In this document: in pieces, positions 53,997-63,996 of the stretch
Position numbering within the stretch: the first letter of the stretch is position 1
How the letters are laid out: the number at the start of each line of letters is the position of its first letter
NCBI GenBank assembly: GCA_943787265.1
Contig: CALSLT010000031.1
Location: 119,002 to 183,001 of the forward strand
DNA: 64,000 bases
Direction of reading: 5' to 3'
DNA from: an uncultured Planctomycetaceae bacterium
GTDB lineage: Bacteria > Planctomycetota > Planctomycetia > Planctomycetales > Planctomycetaceae
Position numbers and translations under genes: made by a program
Notes under the pieces: generated by a model
Seen by the model: the letters and a program-made list of their open reading frames with translations, nothing else
Database searches by the model: none
Told to the model about the DNA's origin: nothing

Positions 53997-56492
53997 ATGT
54001 TTAATCGAGTCGGCATTCTGCCGCTGTTGCTAATTCTGTCATCGTCGCAAGCCTATGCCGAGCCTTCAGAGGCTGATTTTTCCGTATCGAAATCGGCACA
54101 GACCGTCATCACAAAGCATTGCGTGGATTGCCACAGTCGCGACTCCGCAGAAGGTGAGGTGAGGTTTGACAATCTTGCAAAGCTTACCACTGCCGCACGG
54201 TTGGAATTGTTGAACAAGGCTCAGGAGCAACTCTTCTTTGGCCTGATGCCGCCGCAGGACGCTGAGCAACCTTCCAAGTCAGACCGCACACAGTTGAAGT
54301 TTTGGCTTCGCAGCGAGCTACTCAAGCACAACGCTTCGAAGCTCGACGAGAAGCTTCGCTACCCTGAGTACGGCAACTACGTCGATCATGAAACACTCTT
54401 CAGGGGAGAAATCGATGACGAGCCGTTCACACCAGCTCGGCGATGGTTAGTGAGTCCGCAGATTTTTCTAGAGCGTGTGAACGACATTTTCAAACTGGAA
54501 GACCGTTCGCGGCAGAAGTCCTTCTACGGCGTTACCAATCCGTTCGTGCTGCCTGACCATTCCGGAGTGCGGGACTACGACGTCACGGCTCTGGACGGCG
54601 GACACTTGCTGGTAATGCTCAACAACGCACAGTGGATTTCTCAGAAGCAGATTTTCGGAGCCGTCCACGCTGGGGTCGACCGCCGAACCGTTGAGCATCC
54701 GAATGCCAAAGATCGTTGGTATCCCTCAACATCGCCGAACGCTTTCGTGACGATCGTCAGAAAAGAATCTTCGCCAACTGATCAGGAACTTGTCGAGGCG
54801 ATCCACGCGCAATTCGATTGCGTCTTACAACGCCGAGCAACTGACGAAGAATTAGATCGGTACATCCCACTTCTGCAATCTACGATTGGCTTGGGAGGCA
54901 ACACCGAAGGTTTGCGTCAGATGCTTGTCAGCGTGCTGCTGGAATCGGAGTTTCTCTACCGTCACGAATTCGGCGAAGGGGAAACTGACTCGCACGGTCG
55001 GAAGAAGCTATCGCCCCGTGAGGCTGCTCGCGCGATCTCGTATGCCCTGAGTGATCTCGGCCCGGATGCCGCACTTCAAGCCGCCGCTGAAGAAGGACGC
55101 CTTACAACCACGGAAGATTACAGTCGTGAAGTGCAGCGGCTGCTTGCAGACCATGCCAGTTTCAACGGTCCGGTTGATCCTGGGCTCAGCGGCAAGAACA
55201 TGCAGTCGCATGTGACGACTCACCCAAAACTCATTCGATTCTTTCGAGAGTTCTTTGGCTACCCCGGCGCTACCAAGGTGTTCAAGGACGAAAAACGCAG
55301 CGACGGCTATTATCAAAATCCGTCTCGCGGCACGGCGGGAACACCAGGATTCCTGATCAAAGAGGCCGACCGCATCGTCGACTGGTGCCTTCAGCATGAC
55401 CAGGACGTCTTCGCGAATTTGTTGACGACTGAAGACTTTTTTGTCTACCACAACAAAGACAACGAAACCGGTCGTCAGATCATCGCAGAATGGAAGGAAG
55501 CTTACGCGAAGCTCAAAAACACTGACTGGAAATCCGCCCCCGAGAAGGTGATTGCCGAGAACCTGGAGTTCATCCAGGCAAGAAAGTCTCTCCGCATTAT
55601 CGGCGGTAAGCAGAAGCGGGAGTTTCTGCGACACATGTACTTTTTCGGCGATACGATTGCGAAGGGACGGACGCCTTTCACGACTGTTTCATTCGCTCAT
55701 GGCTACACCTACAACCATTCGCCGTTCTACAACCTGCCGCCCACGCCAAACCCGTTTCGATATGGAGGAGTGGAGCAACAGAATTTCAAAGGTCTGGATG
55801 ACACAGAATTCTGGGACTACCCCGTCGAGCAACCTTTCAAGATTCCCAACCGTCGAGGCATTCTCACTCATCCCGCATGGCTGATTGCTCACTCTTCCAA
55901 CTTCCACACCGATCCGATCAGACGCGGACGCTGGATCCGTGAAAAGCTGTTGGCCGGTCATGTTCCCGATGTACCGATCACTGTGGACGCTCAAGTTCCA
56001 GACGATCCGCACATGACGTTTCGTGAACGAGTTGGAGGTGTCACTCAGAAAAAAGAATGCTGGAAATGTCATCAGTACATGAACCCGCTCGGTCTTCCGT
56101 TCGAGGTCTTTGACGATTTCGGCCGTTACCGCCTCGACGAGCCGCTCGAGTATCCGGAGCATCTGGTTGCCAGAACCACTAAGAAGAACGGCGCCGACAC
56201 TTACAAAACGAAAGCCGTCAGTACGCTCGGCGAGCTTAGCGGGACTGGCGATCCAGGACTGGACGGCGCGGTCAAGGACCCGATGGATCTCATCGACCGA
56301 CTGGCCCGGTCAGATCGAGTTCGTCAGTCTATTATTCGGCACGCCTTCCGCTTCTTCATGGGACGCAATGAAATGCTTACCGACTCGAAGACCTTGATCG
56401 CGGCCGACCGAGCCTACGTCGAAAACGGCGGCAGCTTCAACGCGGTTGTCGTATCGCTTCTGACCTCAGACTCCTTCATGTATCGCAAGTGA
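53997..56492 (+). CDS. DUF1592/DUF1588/DUF1585 dihaem protein, second copy
   Basis: An 831-residue protein from ATG at 53997 (MFNRVGILPLLLILSSSQAY signal). Haem motifs CVDCH (42) and CWKCHQYMNPLG (688). Same domain order as 46317-49343, including HGRKKLSPREAARAISYALS and FRFFMGRNEMLTDSK, but without the repeat-bearing insert of the first copy. The following gene's start is 50 nt away. Forms a pair with DUF1552 copy 2. Confidence 0.93.
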   Translation: MFNRVGILPLLLILSSSQAYAEPSEADFSVSKSAQTVITKHCVDCHSRDSAEGEVRFDNLAKLTTAARLELLNKAQEQLFFGLMPPQDAEQPSKSDRTQLKFWLRSELLKHNASKLDEKLRYPEYGNYVDHETLFRGEIDDEPFTPARRWLVSPQIFLERVNDIFKLEDRSRQKSFYGVTNPFVLPDHSGVRDYDVTALDGGHLLVMLNNAQWISQKQIFGAVHAGVDRRTVEHPNAKDRWYPSTSPNAFVTIVRKESSPTDQELVEAIHAQFDCVLQRRATDEELDRYIPLLQSTIGLGGNTEGLRQMLVSVLLESEFLYRHEFGEGETDSHGRKKLSPREAARAISYALSDLGPDAALQAAAEEGRLTTTEDYSREVQRLLADHASFNGPVDPGLSGKNMQSHVTTHPKLIRFFREFFGYPGATKVFKDEKRSDGYYQNPSRGTAGTPGFLIKEADRIVDWCLQHDQDVFANLLTTEDFFVYHNKDNETGRQIIAEWKEAYAKLKNTDWKSAPEKVIAENLEFIQARKSLRIIGGKQKREFLRHMYFFGDTIAKGRTPFTTVSFAHGYTYNHSPFYNLPPTPNPFRYGGVEQQNFKGLDDTEFWDYPVEQPFKIPNRRGILTHPAWLIAHSSNFHTDPIRRGRWIREKLLAGHVPDVPITVDAQVPDDPHMTFRERVGGVTQKKECWKCHQYMNPLGLPFEVFDDFGRYRLDEPLEYPEHLVARTTKKNGADTYKTKAVSTLGELSGTGDPGLDGAVKDPMDLIDRLARSDRVRQSIIRHAFRFFMGRNEMLTDSKTLIAADRAYVENGGSFNAVVVSLLTSDSFMYRK

Positions 56493-56542
56493 ATCTCAGG
56501 TTGAGCCAAAAACTCGGCCTGTTACGGGATAAAGGACGAACC

Positions 56543-57943
56543 ATGACAACACGAAGACAGTTTCTAAAAACTGGCGTATCCGCTGCCGGAGCGATCGCGT
56601 TGGGCCCCAGGCTGTTCGCCAATGAAACGGCGAAAACGCCGCCGACACGCTTCATATTCATGCACAAGGGAAACGGGTTGTTTCCGAAAGCGATGGTGCC
56701 GACGTCGCTCGGTAAGGCTGAACAGGATAAAGAAAATAAGAAGCAGCCGTTCGAAGTACAGTTGACCGATCACGAGCTGCCCGGATGGATGGGGCCTCTC
56801 AACGAACACCGGGAGAACATGACGATTCTGCAAGGCCTGTCCGGCCAAATGTGCACGACCGGGCATCACACCTGGCAGTCATCGCTGGGCGTCTACAAAG
56901 CCAACGAGCGTTTAAGTTCGATCAAATGGGCGACCGTAGACTTCGAACTGGCGCGTCTGTTCCCTTCCCCATTCGAACATATCGAGCTGGCCTGTTTCCC
57001 CAACGGCGGCGGCAACGCTCGCGGCAACATCGATGGAATTGAAATGGGCTTTTCAGCCCGCGGGCCGCAACAGCCCAACTATGCGTTTGGTTCGCCGAAA
57101 GTTGCCATCCAGGAACTCTTCAAATCAGTCTCCGACGACCAGAGAGATCAGATCAAGTACGAACTTGAGCGGCGAGTCCTGGCCTTCGCTGCTCGCGGTC
57201 AGTCGAATATCGGGCAGCATCTGCGAGGCGTTGAAAAGCTAAAAGTACTTAACTACGCCGACTCCATCGAAGACATCCGCAAACGCAACAATAAAGTGGA
57301 CGCGATGGCCGACGTCATTCGGCAACACGTCCCTCAGCTTGATGAGAAATATTTTGCGGACAACCTTACCACCACCGATCGTCAGGTCGGTCACACCGAG
57401 ATTCTGCTTTCCGCTTTGATTTCAGGCATGACCAACGTGGTCACGTTTACGGTGGATGAACTTGGAACTCGTTACACGGGAATCCCGACAATTGAACGCG
57501 AGAACGTAAACCTTCACGACGTGGGACACGGCAAAGGCGTCGGCTCTCTTGAAGCCGAAGAAGTCCGCGAGAAGCTGCGTCATCATCACATGACACTGGT
57601 CGACACAATCGTAACACGCCTGAAGAGCGTGCCCGAGGGAGACGGCAGCATGTTCGACAACACAATGCTGTTTTACTTCCCGGATAATGGCGAAACCCAC
57701 CATAGCAAAGGCAGCGAATGGCCCTTCATTGTGATGTCGGGTGACAACGTCCGACTGAACATCTCTGGGAAATACATCCGCCTGCCGGCTTACGGCGAGC
57801 TAGGACACAAAACTCTGGGCAACTGGTACACAACCATCCTCAACGCGTACGGGAATTCGATCCCACACTACGGTGCCCTGGACACCGGCCTGAACAGGTA
57901 CGGCATCGATCAATCGGGACCGATCAAACAGTTTGTGGGTTGA
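56543..57943 (+). CDS. DUF1552 family protein, second copy
   Basis: A 466-residue protein from ATG at 56543, preceded by AAAGGACGA; an earlier frame overlapping the dihaem gene is rejected. Twin-arginine signal TTRRQFLKTGVSAAGAIAL. It matches the first copy closely in blocks (FIFMHKGNGLFPKA, NMTILQGLSGQMCTTGH, ELARLFPSPFEHIELA, MLFYFPDNGETHHSKGSEWP). Followed 52 nt later by the six-haem gene. Function unknown. Confidence 0.92.
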   Translation: MTTRRQFLKTGVSAAGAIALGPRLFANETAKTPPTRFIFMHKGNGLFPKAMVPTSLGKAEQDKENKKQPFEVQLTDHELPGWMGPLNEHRENMTILQGLSGQMCTTGHHTWQSSLGVYKANERLSSIKWATVDFELARLFPSPFEHIELACFPNGGGNARGNIDGIEMGFSARGPQQPNYAFGSPKVAIQELFKSVSDDQRDQIKYELERRVLAFAARGQSNIGQHLRGVEKLKVLNYADSIEDIRKRNNKVDAMADVIRQHVPQLDEKYFADNLTTTDRQVGHTEILLSALISGMTNVVTFTVDELGTRYTGIPTIERENVNLHDVGHGKGVGSLEAEEVREKLRHHHMTLVDTIVTRLKSVPEGDGSMFDNTMLFYFPDNGETHHSKGSEWPFIVMSGDNVRLNISGKYIRLPAYGELGHKTLGNWYTTILNAYGNSIPHYGALDTGLNRYGIDQSGPIKQFVG

Positions 57944-57995
57944 AGGTTCGCCAGGCAGGACCAGACGCAGCAACAGTCGAGCAATTGAGATTGAA

Positions 57996-60788
57996 ATGAA
58001 AAATGGGATGAAGCAAGTCATCCGTGCAACGTTGGTGTTAGGTTGCCTCATCGTTGCAGGCAATTCAGCTTTAGCACAGACACTGTCCGAAAAGCTGAAG
58101 TCCGAATCGACAGAAAGTCTGGTCGTAGCAGCCCGCGAACGCGGCAGCGCGGTCCGCGGTGCCGTGCTGTTTCCGCTCCAGAAAATTGGCTGCGTCAACT
58201 GTCATGCGCCGGGCAACGATCGCCTGCTTGGTCCGGACCTCACGAAACTCGGCAAGTCAGTTACCGACACGCACCTCGTTGAATCATTGCTGCACCCGTC
58301 GAAGGTCATCCGTAAAGGCTTTGAGACAGTGACCGTGGTAACGAACGTTGGTCAGACTGTCAGCGGCCGCATCATCGAAGATTCGCCGAATCAACTCGTG
58401 TTGCGTGAAACGTCTGACAAACGAGAGCTGGTCACAATCAGTAAGTCTGACATCGATCAGGTCGTGCAGAACAAGACGTCCAGCATGCCCGCAAATCTTG
58501 TCGACCAGTTAAAGGATCGAGGGCAGTTTCTCGACCTGGTTCGTTACCTGACAGAGATCTCTTCGACAGGCACGGGACAGGTTAAGCGGAAGCACTCCCA
58601 AGGTGGCGGCGTCATCAGCGAAGCACTGCAAGGGCTTGTGCTGCTGAAAGAATTCAACTGCTCGGCATGTCACCAGGACGACACAAACACCGGGTCGCTC
58701 ACTGCCAAAGGAGCCCCGAGAATCTCCTGGTCTACAGGCCGGATCGATCCGCGACACATTGAGCAGTTTCTCGCCAGCCCGCATTCGGTTAAGCCGGGCA
58801 CGACAATGCCCCATCTCATGTCTTCTCATTCAGAGGTCGATCGAAAGAGAATCGCCACTGAGCTTACTCACTATGTTGTTTCATTGAGCGATCGCTCTTT
58901 TGTGCGCCACAAGCTTGATGCTCAAGCAGCAAAGCGTGGTCGCGAACTTTTTCACACAGTCGGCTGCGTGGCTTGCCATTCGCCGCGGGGCGACGACGGG
59001 GCTGAACTGCGTCCGGACACTTCGGTAAGACTTGGGCGGATCGAGCAGAAGTACAACGTCGACGGGCTTGCCGAGTTGCTGGAGAATCCGCACGGCGTGA
59101 GACCGTCCGGTCGAATGCCGAACATGCAGCTCACACATTGGGAAGCCATCGACATTGCAAACTATCTACTCAGCCGCAAGCTGCCAGACCAGGTCACCCG
59201 AACGACTGACGATCGATTCAAGCTGAACGCCAGCCTCGCGAAGAAAGGCGAAACGCACTTCAAGCAACTTGGCTGCGTGCAGTGTCACGGCGTGAACGAC
59301 GCGGATCGAAAACCTCGATCAATCCCGCTAGCTGACGTACGGCTCGACAAAGGCTGCCTGTCTACAGAGGCCGGAGCATGGCCCCAATTCGGAATGAACA
59401 CGAAGCAACGACATCTCATCCGGACGGCCCTCACCGACCTGCCGGTGAAACTCGATGCTCAGCAACAAATCTCAACGACGCTCACCGCATTTCGGTGTCT
59501 GAATTGTCACCAGCGTGACGAGTTGGGCGGAGTCTCCGCTGGACGCAACCCGCACTTTCAGACAACGAATCCGAACCTCGGCCCACAAGGGCGAATACCG
59601 CCAACGCTGACGGGCGTCGGAGCAAAACTGAATCCGACATGGATGCGTCAAGTGCTGGTCAGCGGCCGCTCAATCCGGCCGTATTTGAAGACTCGGATGC
59701 CACAATACGGAGCGGAAAACGTCGCCCACCTTGTCGATCTGTTTCAGCAGGTGGATCAACTTCCGGAGATCGAGTTTGCGAAGTTCAAAGATCAGAAAGA
59801 GATACGGAAGGTCGGCGCGGAGATGGCCGGAACCGGCGGTCTGAACTGCATCGTCTGCCACACGTTTCAGTTGAAACAGGCCGCCAACATGCCCGCCGTC
59901 GATCTCACTGAAATGGCAGAACGGCTGCAGAAAAAATGGTTCTACCATTACATGCGTGATCCACAGAGCCTCAGCCTGAACACGGTCATGCCATCCTTTT
60001 GGCCAGGCGGGCGAGCCATGCGAAAGGATATTCTGGACGGAGACACGAACACGCAAGTTGAGGCACTTTGGCAGTACCTTCTGGATGGGCGACAAGCTCG
60101 TACACCGCGAGGCTTGATTCGCGAGCCTCTGGAATTACTCGCGACCGACGAAGCTGTCATGCTGCGTCGCAGTTATCCGGGAATCGGTAAACGCGGCATC
60201 GGAGTTGGATACCCCAACCAGGTCAATCTGGCTTTCGATGCCGAGCAAATGCGGCTGGCGATGATCTGGAAAGGAAAGTTTGCCGATCCCGGCGGCGTGT
60301 GGCGAAGCCAGGGACATGGCCGGGTACGACCATTGGGCACCGGCCTGATTCAATTCGCACCGGGTCCCGACCTGGGTGATGCCGACTCGCCGTGGACAGT
60401 CGACGAAGGTCGCCCCCCGCAGCATCGATTCAAAGGGTATTCGCTGGATGAAAAACGACGTCCAAAATTCAATTACCAGTTCGCGGATATTTCCGTCGAA
60501 GACTACTCAGTTGACACCGTCGACTCTTCAAATCGCCCGTTTATCCGCCGAACTCTGACGCTGCGGCCAGACGGTTCGAATCGGCAAGATGTCGTCTTCC
60601 GAGCTGCCACCGGCAAGACCATCACACTCGAAGGCAATGGCGTTTTTCTGGTCGACAGTTCGCTACGAATCCGAGTCGACGAGAACAGGAAGGCTTCGAT
60701 TGTTGACCACACTTCCGGAAAGGAACTTCGTATTCCGCTGCAGATTCAAGACAAACCATCAACGCTCATTCTGGAATACCGCTGGTAG
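57996..60788 (+). CDS. Six-haem PVC-type cytochrome
   Basis: About 930 residues from ATG at 57996 (58008 also possible), signal VIRATLVLGCLIVAGNSALA. Six CxxCH motifs at about residues 66 (CVNCH), 222 (CSACH), 324 (CVACH), 427 (CVQCH), 501 (CLNCH) and 618 (CIVCH). The first unit shows the PVC haem-binding pattern: LLGPDLTKLGKS, LVESLLHPSKVIRKGFE, GRIIEDSPNQLVLRE, then SMP and LVRYLTEI. The last 250 residues are beta-rich without haem. Likely shuttles electrons from the adjacent propeller protein (10 nt away). Six haems are seen; partners are inferred. Confidence 0.9.
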   Translation: MKNGMKQVIRATLVLGCLIVAGNSALAQTLSEKLKSESTESLVVAARERGSAVRGAVLFPLQKIGCVNCHAPGNDRLLGPDLTKLGKSVTDTHLVESLLHPSKVIRKGFETVTVVTNVGQTVSGRIIEDSPNQLVLRETSDKRELVTISKSDIDQVVQNKTSSMPANLVDQLKDRGQFLDLVRYLTEISSTGTGQVKRKHSQGGGVISEALQGLVLLKEFNCSACHQDDTNTGSLTAKGAPRISWSTGRIDPRHIEQFLASPHSVKPGTTMPHLMSSHSEVDRKRIATELTHYVVSLSDRSFVRHKLDAQAAKRGRELFHTVGCVACHSPRGDDGAELRPDTSVRLGRIEQKYNVDGLAELLENPHGVRPSGRMPNMQLTHWEAIDIANYLLSRKLPDQVTRTTDDRFKLNASLAKKGETHFKQLGCVQCHGVNDADRKPRSIPLADVRLDKGCLSTEAGAWPQFGMNTKQRHLIRTALTDLPVKLDAQQQISTTLTAFRCLNCHQRDELGGVSAGRNPHFQTTNPNLGPQGRIPPTLTGVGAKLNPTWMRQVLVSGRSIRPYLKTRMPQYGAENVAHLVDLFQQVDQLPEIEFAKFKDQKEIRKVGAEMAGTGGLNCIVCHTFQLKQAANMPAVDLTEMAERLQKKWFYHYMRDPQSLSLNTVMPSFWPGGRAMRKDILDGDTNTQVEALWQYLLDGRQARTPRGLIREPLELLATDEAVMLRRSYPGIGKRGIGVGYPNQVNLAFDAEQMRLAMIWKGKFADPGGVWRSQGHGRVRPLGTGLIQFAPGPDLGDADSPWTVDEGRPPQHRFKGYSLDEKRRPKFNYQFADISVEDYSVDTVDSSNRPFIRRTLTLRPDGSNRQDVVFRAATGKTITLEGNGVFLVDSSLRIRVDENRKASIVDHTSGKELRIPLQIQDKPSTLILEYRW

Positions 60789-60797
60789 GAATTTCTG

Positions 60798-62276
60798 ATG
60801 CATCTTCGAACGACAATTCTGATCCTGCTTGCTCTCGCCGGAAATCTGCAGGCCGAGCCTCTTGGTGAATATTGGGGCACGGCTGAGGAAGAGGCGAAGT
60901 ACTACCGAATCGTCGAAGTTCCAATTCCTGAAGGAATGGCACTAGAAGCGGGCAGTTTTGAAATCCTGCCAGACAATCGGCTGGCCATCGGCACGCGTCG
61001 AGGAAACATCTTTCTCGTCGACGGAGCGTTTGATGAGAACCCGCAACCGCAATTCAAACGCTTCGCCAGCGGTCTCGATGAAGTGACAGGTTTGTCGTTC
61101 AAAGACGGAGCGTTCTACGTCACGCAGCAGACAGAAGTCAGCCGAATCACCGACACAGATTCGGACGGTCGAGCCGATCAGTTTGAAACGCTGAGCGATA
61201 AATGGGGATTTCGGCACTACCACGAATTCGCGTTTGGATCGAAGCTCGACAAGGATGGCAACACGTGGGTCGCACTTTGTCTATCCGAATCGTACCGCTC
61301 GAAAGTGCCATTTCGCGGTTGGTGTGTGAAAGTCACGCCGGACGGCAAAACACTTCCCGTCTGCAGCGGAATTCGTAGTCCGTGCGGAATCGGCCCCAAC
61401 GAACACGGAGTGATGTTTTACGCCGAGAGCCAGGGACCGTGGAACGGATCGTGCTCGCTGAAAGTTCTTCAGCCCGGCGGTTTCATGGGACATCCAGTCA
61501 GCTTCAACTGGTACCCGCTGGCGAAGGAACTCGGCCCGGCACCGGTCGTTCCGAATTCTCAGTCCCGGCTCGAAATTGAACGCAAACGTGTGAAAGAACT
61601 CGTCCCCTACGCCGTCGTGTTTCCTTATAAAAAGATGGGGCGATCGATCTCAGGCTTCATGGTCGATCGGACGGGCGGAAAGTTCGGGCCATTCGAAAAC
61701 CAAATCTTTATCGGCGACTTCAGTCTCAGTGTTGTCATGCGAGCGACCACGGAAAAGGTCAACGGAGTCTGGCAGGGAGCGTGCTATCCATTTCGCGAAG
61801 GTCTGGCCACGGGACTGCTCGCGTGCCAGTTCACTCCAAAGGGCGATCTGATTGTCGGCGGCACGAACCGAGGCTGGCCGGTGCGAGGCCCTCGACCGTA
61901 CGCTCTGCAACGACTCGACTGGACCGGCAAGATTCCGTTTGAGATTAAAGAAATCAAAGCTCGGCCAGATGGATTTGCCGTCACATTCACGAAGCCGGTT
62001 GATCGCAAGATTGCGTCACAACCGGAGTCGTACTCGTTGACTACTTATACGCACATTTATCAGCAGGGTTATGGCAGCCCGGAAGTCGACCACACGACTC
62101 CCCAAGTAACCGCAGCAGTCGTATCTGCTGACAGGCTTCGGGTAGACTTACGAGTCGACGGTCTGGTCCAGGGACATGTCCACGACTTTGACCTTCAGCA
62201 CGTACGGTCAGCAGAGTCTAGACCACTGGTCCACTCAAATGCTTACTACACGTTGAACGAAATTCCGAACAAATAA
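60798..62276 (+). CDS. Secreted beta-propeller (glucose/sorbosone dehydrogenase-like)
   Basis: A 492-residue protein (signal MHLRTTILILLALAGNLQA). The propeller pattern is seen in GSFEILPDNRLAIGTRRGNI, FASGLDEVTGLSFKDGAFYV, TRITD-like DTDSDGRADQFETL, and GRSISGFMVDRTGG. This is the PVC-type putative dehydrogenase propeller, related to PQQ-dependent sugar dehydrogenases; PQQ binding cannot be judged here. It starts 10 nt after the six-haem gene, so both are expressed together, consistent with sugar oxidation passing electrons to the cytochrome (inference). Confidence 0.82.
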   Translation: MHLRTTILILLALAGNLQAEPLGEYWGTAEEEAKYYRIVEVPIPEGMALEAGSFEILPDNRLAIGTRRGNIFLVDGAFDENPQPQFKRFASGLDEVTGLSFKDGAFYVTQQTEVSRITDTDSDGRADQFETLSDKWGFRHYHEFAFGSKLDKDGNTWVALCLSESYRSKVPFRGWCVKVTPDGKTLPVCSGIRSPCGIGPNEHGVMFYAESQGPWNGSCSLKVLQPGGFMGHPVSFNWYPLAKELGPAPVVPNSQSRLEIERKRVKELVPYAVVFPYKKMGRSISGFMVDRTGGKFGPFENQIFIGDFSLSVVMRATTEKVNGVWQGACYPFREGLATGLLACQFTPKGDLIVGGTNRGWPVRGPRPYALQRLDWTGKIPFEIKEIKARPDGFAVTFTKPVDRKIASQPESYSLTTYTHIYQQGYGSPEVDHTTPQVTAAVVSADRLRVDLRVDGLVQGHVHDFDLQHVRSAESRPLVHSNAYYTLNEIPNK

Positions 62277-62314
62277 TCATCCCGCACCTTCAGCCGCCTT
62301 CCGAGATCGCCACC

Positions 62315-63214
62315 ATGAATCATTCAGACTCCACACGCCGTCAGTTCATCGCCCAATCCGCACTCGCAGCCTCAGCTTTGTGTCTCGGCAAAAGCTCTCA
62401 GGCAGCAGATAAGAAGAAACCACTGTTTGAGATTTCGCTGGCTCAGTGGACGATCAACCGTGAGCTGAAGTCCGGAAAAACCGACAATCTTGACTTCGCA
62501 AAAGTGGCTCATGATCACGGAATCTTCGCACTGGAATACGTGAATCAGTTCTTCATGAAGAAGGCTACTGACGAAAAGTATCTCGCCGAGATGAAGAAAC
62601 GAGCCGCCGATCACGGCGTCAAAAGCCTGATCATTATGTGTGATCGCGAAGGAAACATCGGCAACCCAGACACCGCAAAACGGCAGCAGACAGTCGATAA
62701 TCATCGAAAGTGGATCGACGCTGCAAAGTTTCTCGGCTGTCATTCCATTCGAGTCAACGCGGCCAGCGCAGGCACATGGGACGAGCAGGTCAAGCTGGCT
62801 GCTGACGGCCTGGCAAAACTCACGGAGTTGGGCGCCGAGCAGGACATCAACGTGATTGTCGAAAACCACGGCGGCCTATCCAGCAACGCAGACTGGCTGG
62901 CCGAAGTTATCCAGGCAGTGAATCACGATCGGTGCGGAACACTGCCCGACTTCGGAAACTTCAGAATTAAAGACGGCGAGTCATACGATTCTTACCGAGG
63001 CATCAAGAAGCTGATGCAATGGGCAAAAGGCGTCTCGGTGAAAGACATTGTGTGGGACGACAAAGCAAAGCAGTCGCCGCTCGATTACGACCGCATGCTG
63101 AAGATCGTTCTCGACACCGGATTCAGCGGCTACTGCGGAATCGAACACGGAGGCTTCGAAGGCCTGAACGCTTCCCGCAAAGCTCTCGAAGATGCTCGCG
63201 ACCGCTTGTCATAA
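62315..63214 (+). CDS. Sugar phosphate isomerase/epimerase-like TIM barrel (Tat-exported)
   Basis: A 299-residue protein with TRRQFIAQSALAASAL as a twin-arginine signal. AP-endonuclease-2-type barrel metal residues: VIVENHGGLSS (Glu), LPDFGNFRI (Asp), KGVSVKD (Lys/His strand) and GIEHGGFEG (Glu). Such enzymes isomerise or epimerise sugars, or dehydrate inosose derivatives. It lies 38 nt after the propeller, fitting a sugar route. Substrate unknown. Confidence 0.88.
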   Translation: MNHSDSTRRQFIAQSALAASALCLGKSSQAADKKKPLFEISLAQWTINRELKSGKTDNLDFAKVAHDHGIFALEYVNQFFMKKATDEKYLAEMKKRAADHGVKSLIIMCDREGNIGNPDTAKRQQTVDNHRKWIDAAKFLGCHSIRVNAASAGTWDEQVKLAADGLAKLTELGAEQDINVIVENHGGLSSNADWLAEVIQAVNHDRCGTLPDFGNFRIKDGESYDSYRGIKKLMQWAKGVSVKDIVWDDKAKQSPLDYDRMLKIVLDTGFSGYCGIEHGGFEGLNASRKALEDARDRLS

Positions 63215-63237
63215 GCCGGGCACAGATCGAAGGCGAA

Positions 63238-63996
63238 ATGAGTTTTCAATCGACTGGAAAGTTCGACCTGGTCATTTGCGACATCGACGGATGCCTGTCG
63301 CCGGAGTCTCACGCGCCGATTAACGAATCGGCGTTGTCAAGAATCGCCGAGCACAACCGGAAAGCCGTTGTGCTGAGCGACCGACCGCTAATAACGCTCT
63401 GTAGCGGCCGGCCGATCTCGTTCGTCGAGGCAATGTGCCGCTTCATCCACAACACGAAGATTCCATGCATCGGCGAAAACGGAGTCTGGCTCTACGCCCC
63501 GGCAGTCAACGTCTTCGAGATGGACTCAGCAATCACGAACGAGCATCTCGAAGCCGTTCACGATGCATCAAAGTTGCTTCGCGAAAAGTACCAGGCATCG
63601 GGAGTCGTTGAGCAGCCCGGCAAGTCTGCGGCCGTCACGCTCTACCATCCCGACACTGAATACCTGCGTTCGATAATGCCAGAAATCAGAGCCGAGTTGG
63701 CTGATCGAGGCTGGCCATTTCGCGTATCGATGACCTGGTTCTACATCAACTGCGATCTTCAGCACGTCAACAAAGCAACCGGCATCGCGCGGCTGTTCGC
63801 AAAAACCGACATCGATCCCGCAAGAACAGCAGCGATCGGTGACACGCTGGCCGACAAGTTCATGGCCGACAGCGTGAGCTTCTTTGCTTGCCCAGCGAAC
63901 GCCGATCCCGAAATTCAGAAATCCGCAAGCTACGTCTCACCCTACGATGAGATCGACGGTGTTCTTGACATTCTTCGAAAGCTTGACGGCGAGTGA
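63238..63996 (+). CDS. HAD-superfamily sugar phosphatase
   Basis: A 252-residue cytoplasmic protein; ATG at 63238 with GAAGGCGAA upstream, rejecting a longer open frame that overlaps the TIM barrel. Motif I DIDGCLSPE (Asp15, Asp17), motif II LCSGRP, a Lys in NKATGIARLF and motif IV IGDTLADKFMAD. Cap insert (C2 type) as in phosphoglycolate, sucrose- or mannosyl-3-phosphoglycerate phosphatases. The only non-exported protein of the block; it would finish the sugar route inside the cell. Complete within the window. Confidence 0.88.
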   Translation: MSFQSTGKFDLVICDIDGCLSPESHAPINESALSRIAEHNRKAVVLSDRPLITLCSGRPISFVEAMCRFIHNTKIPCIGENGVWLYAPAVNVFEMDSAITNEHLEAVHDASKLLREKYQASGVVEQPGKSAAVTLYHPDTEYLRSIMPEIRAELADRGWPFRVSMTWFYINCDLQHVNKATGIARLFAKTDIDPARTAAIGDTLADKFMADSVSFFACPANADPEIQKSASYVSPYDEIDGVLDILRKLDGE

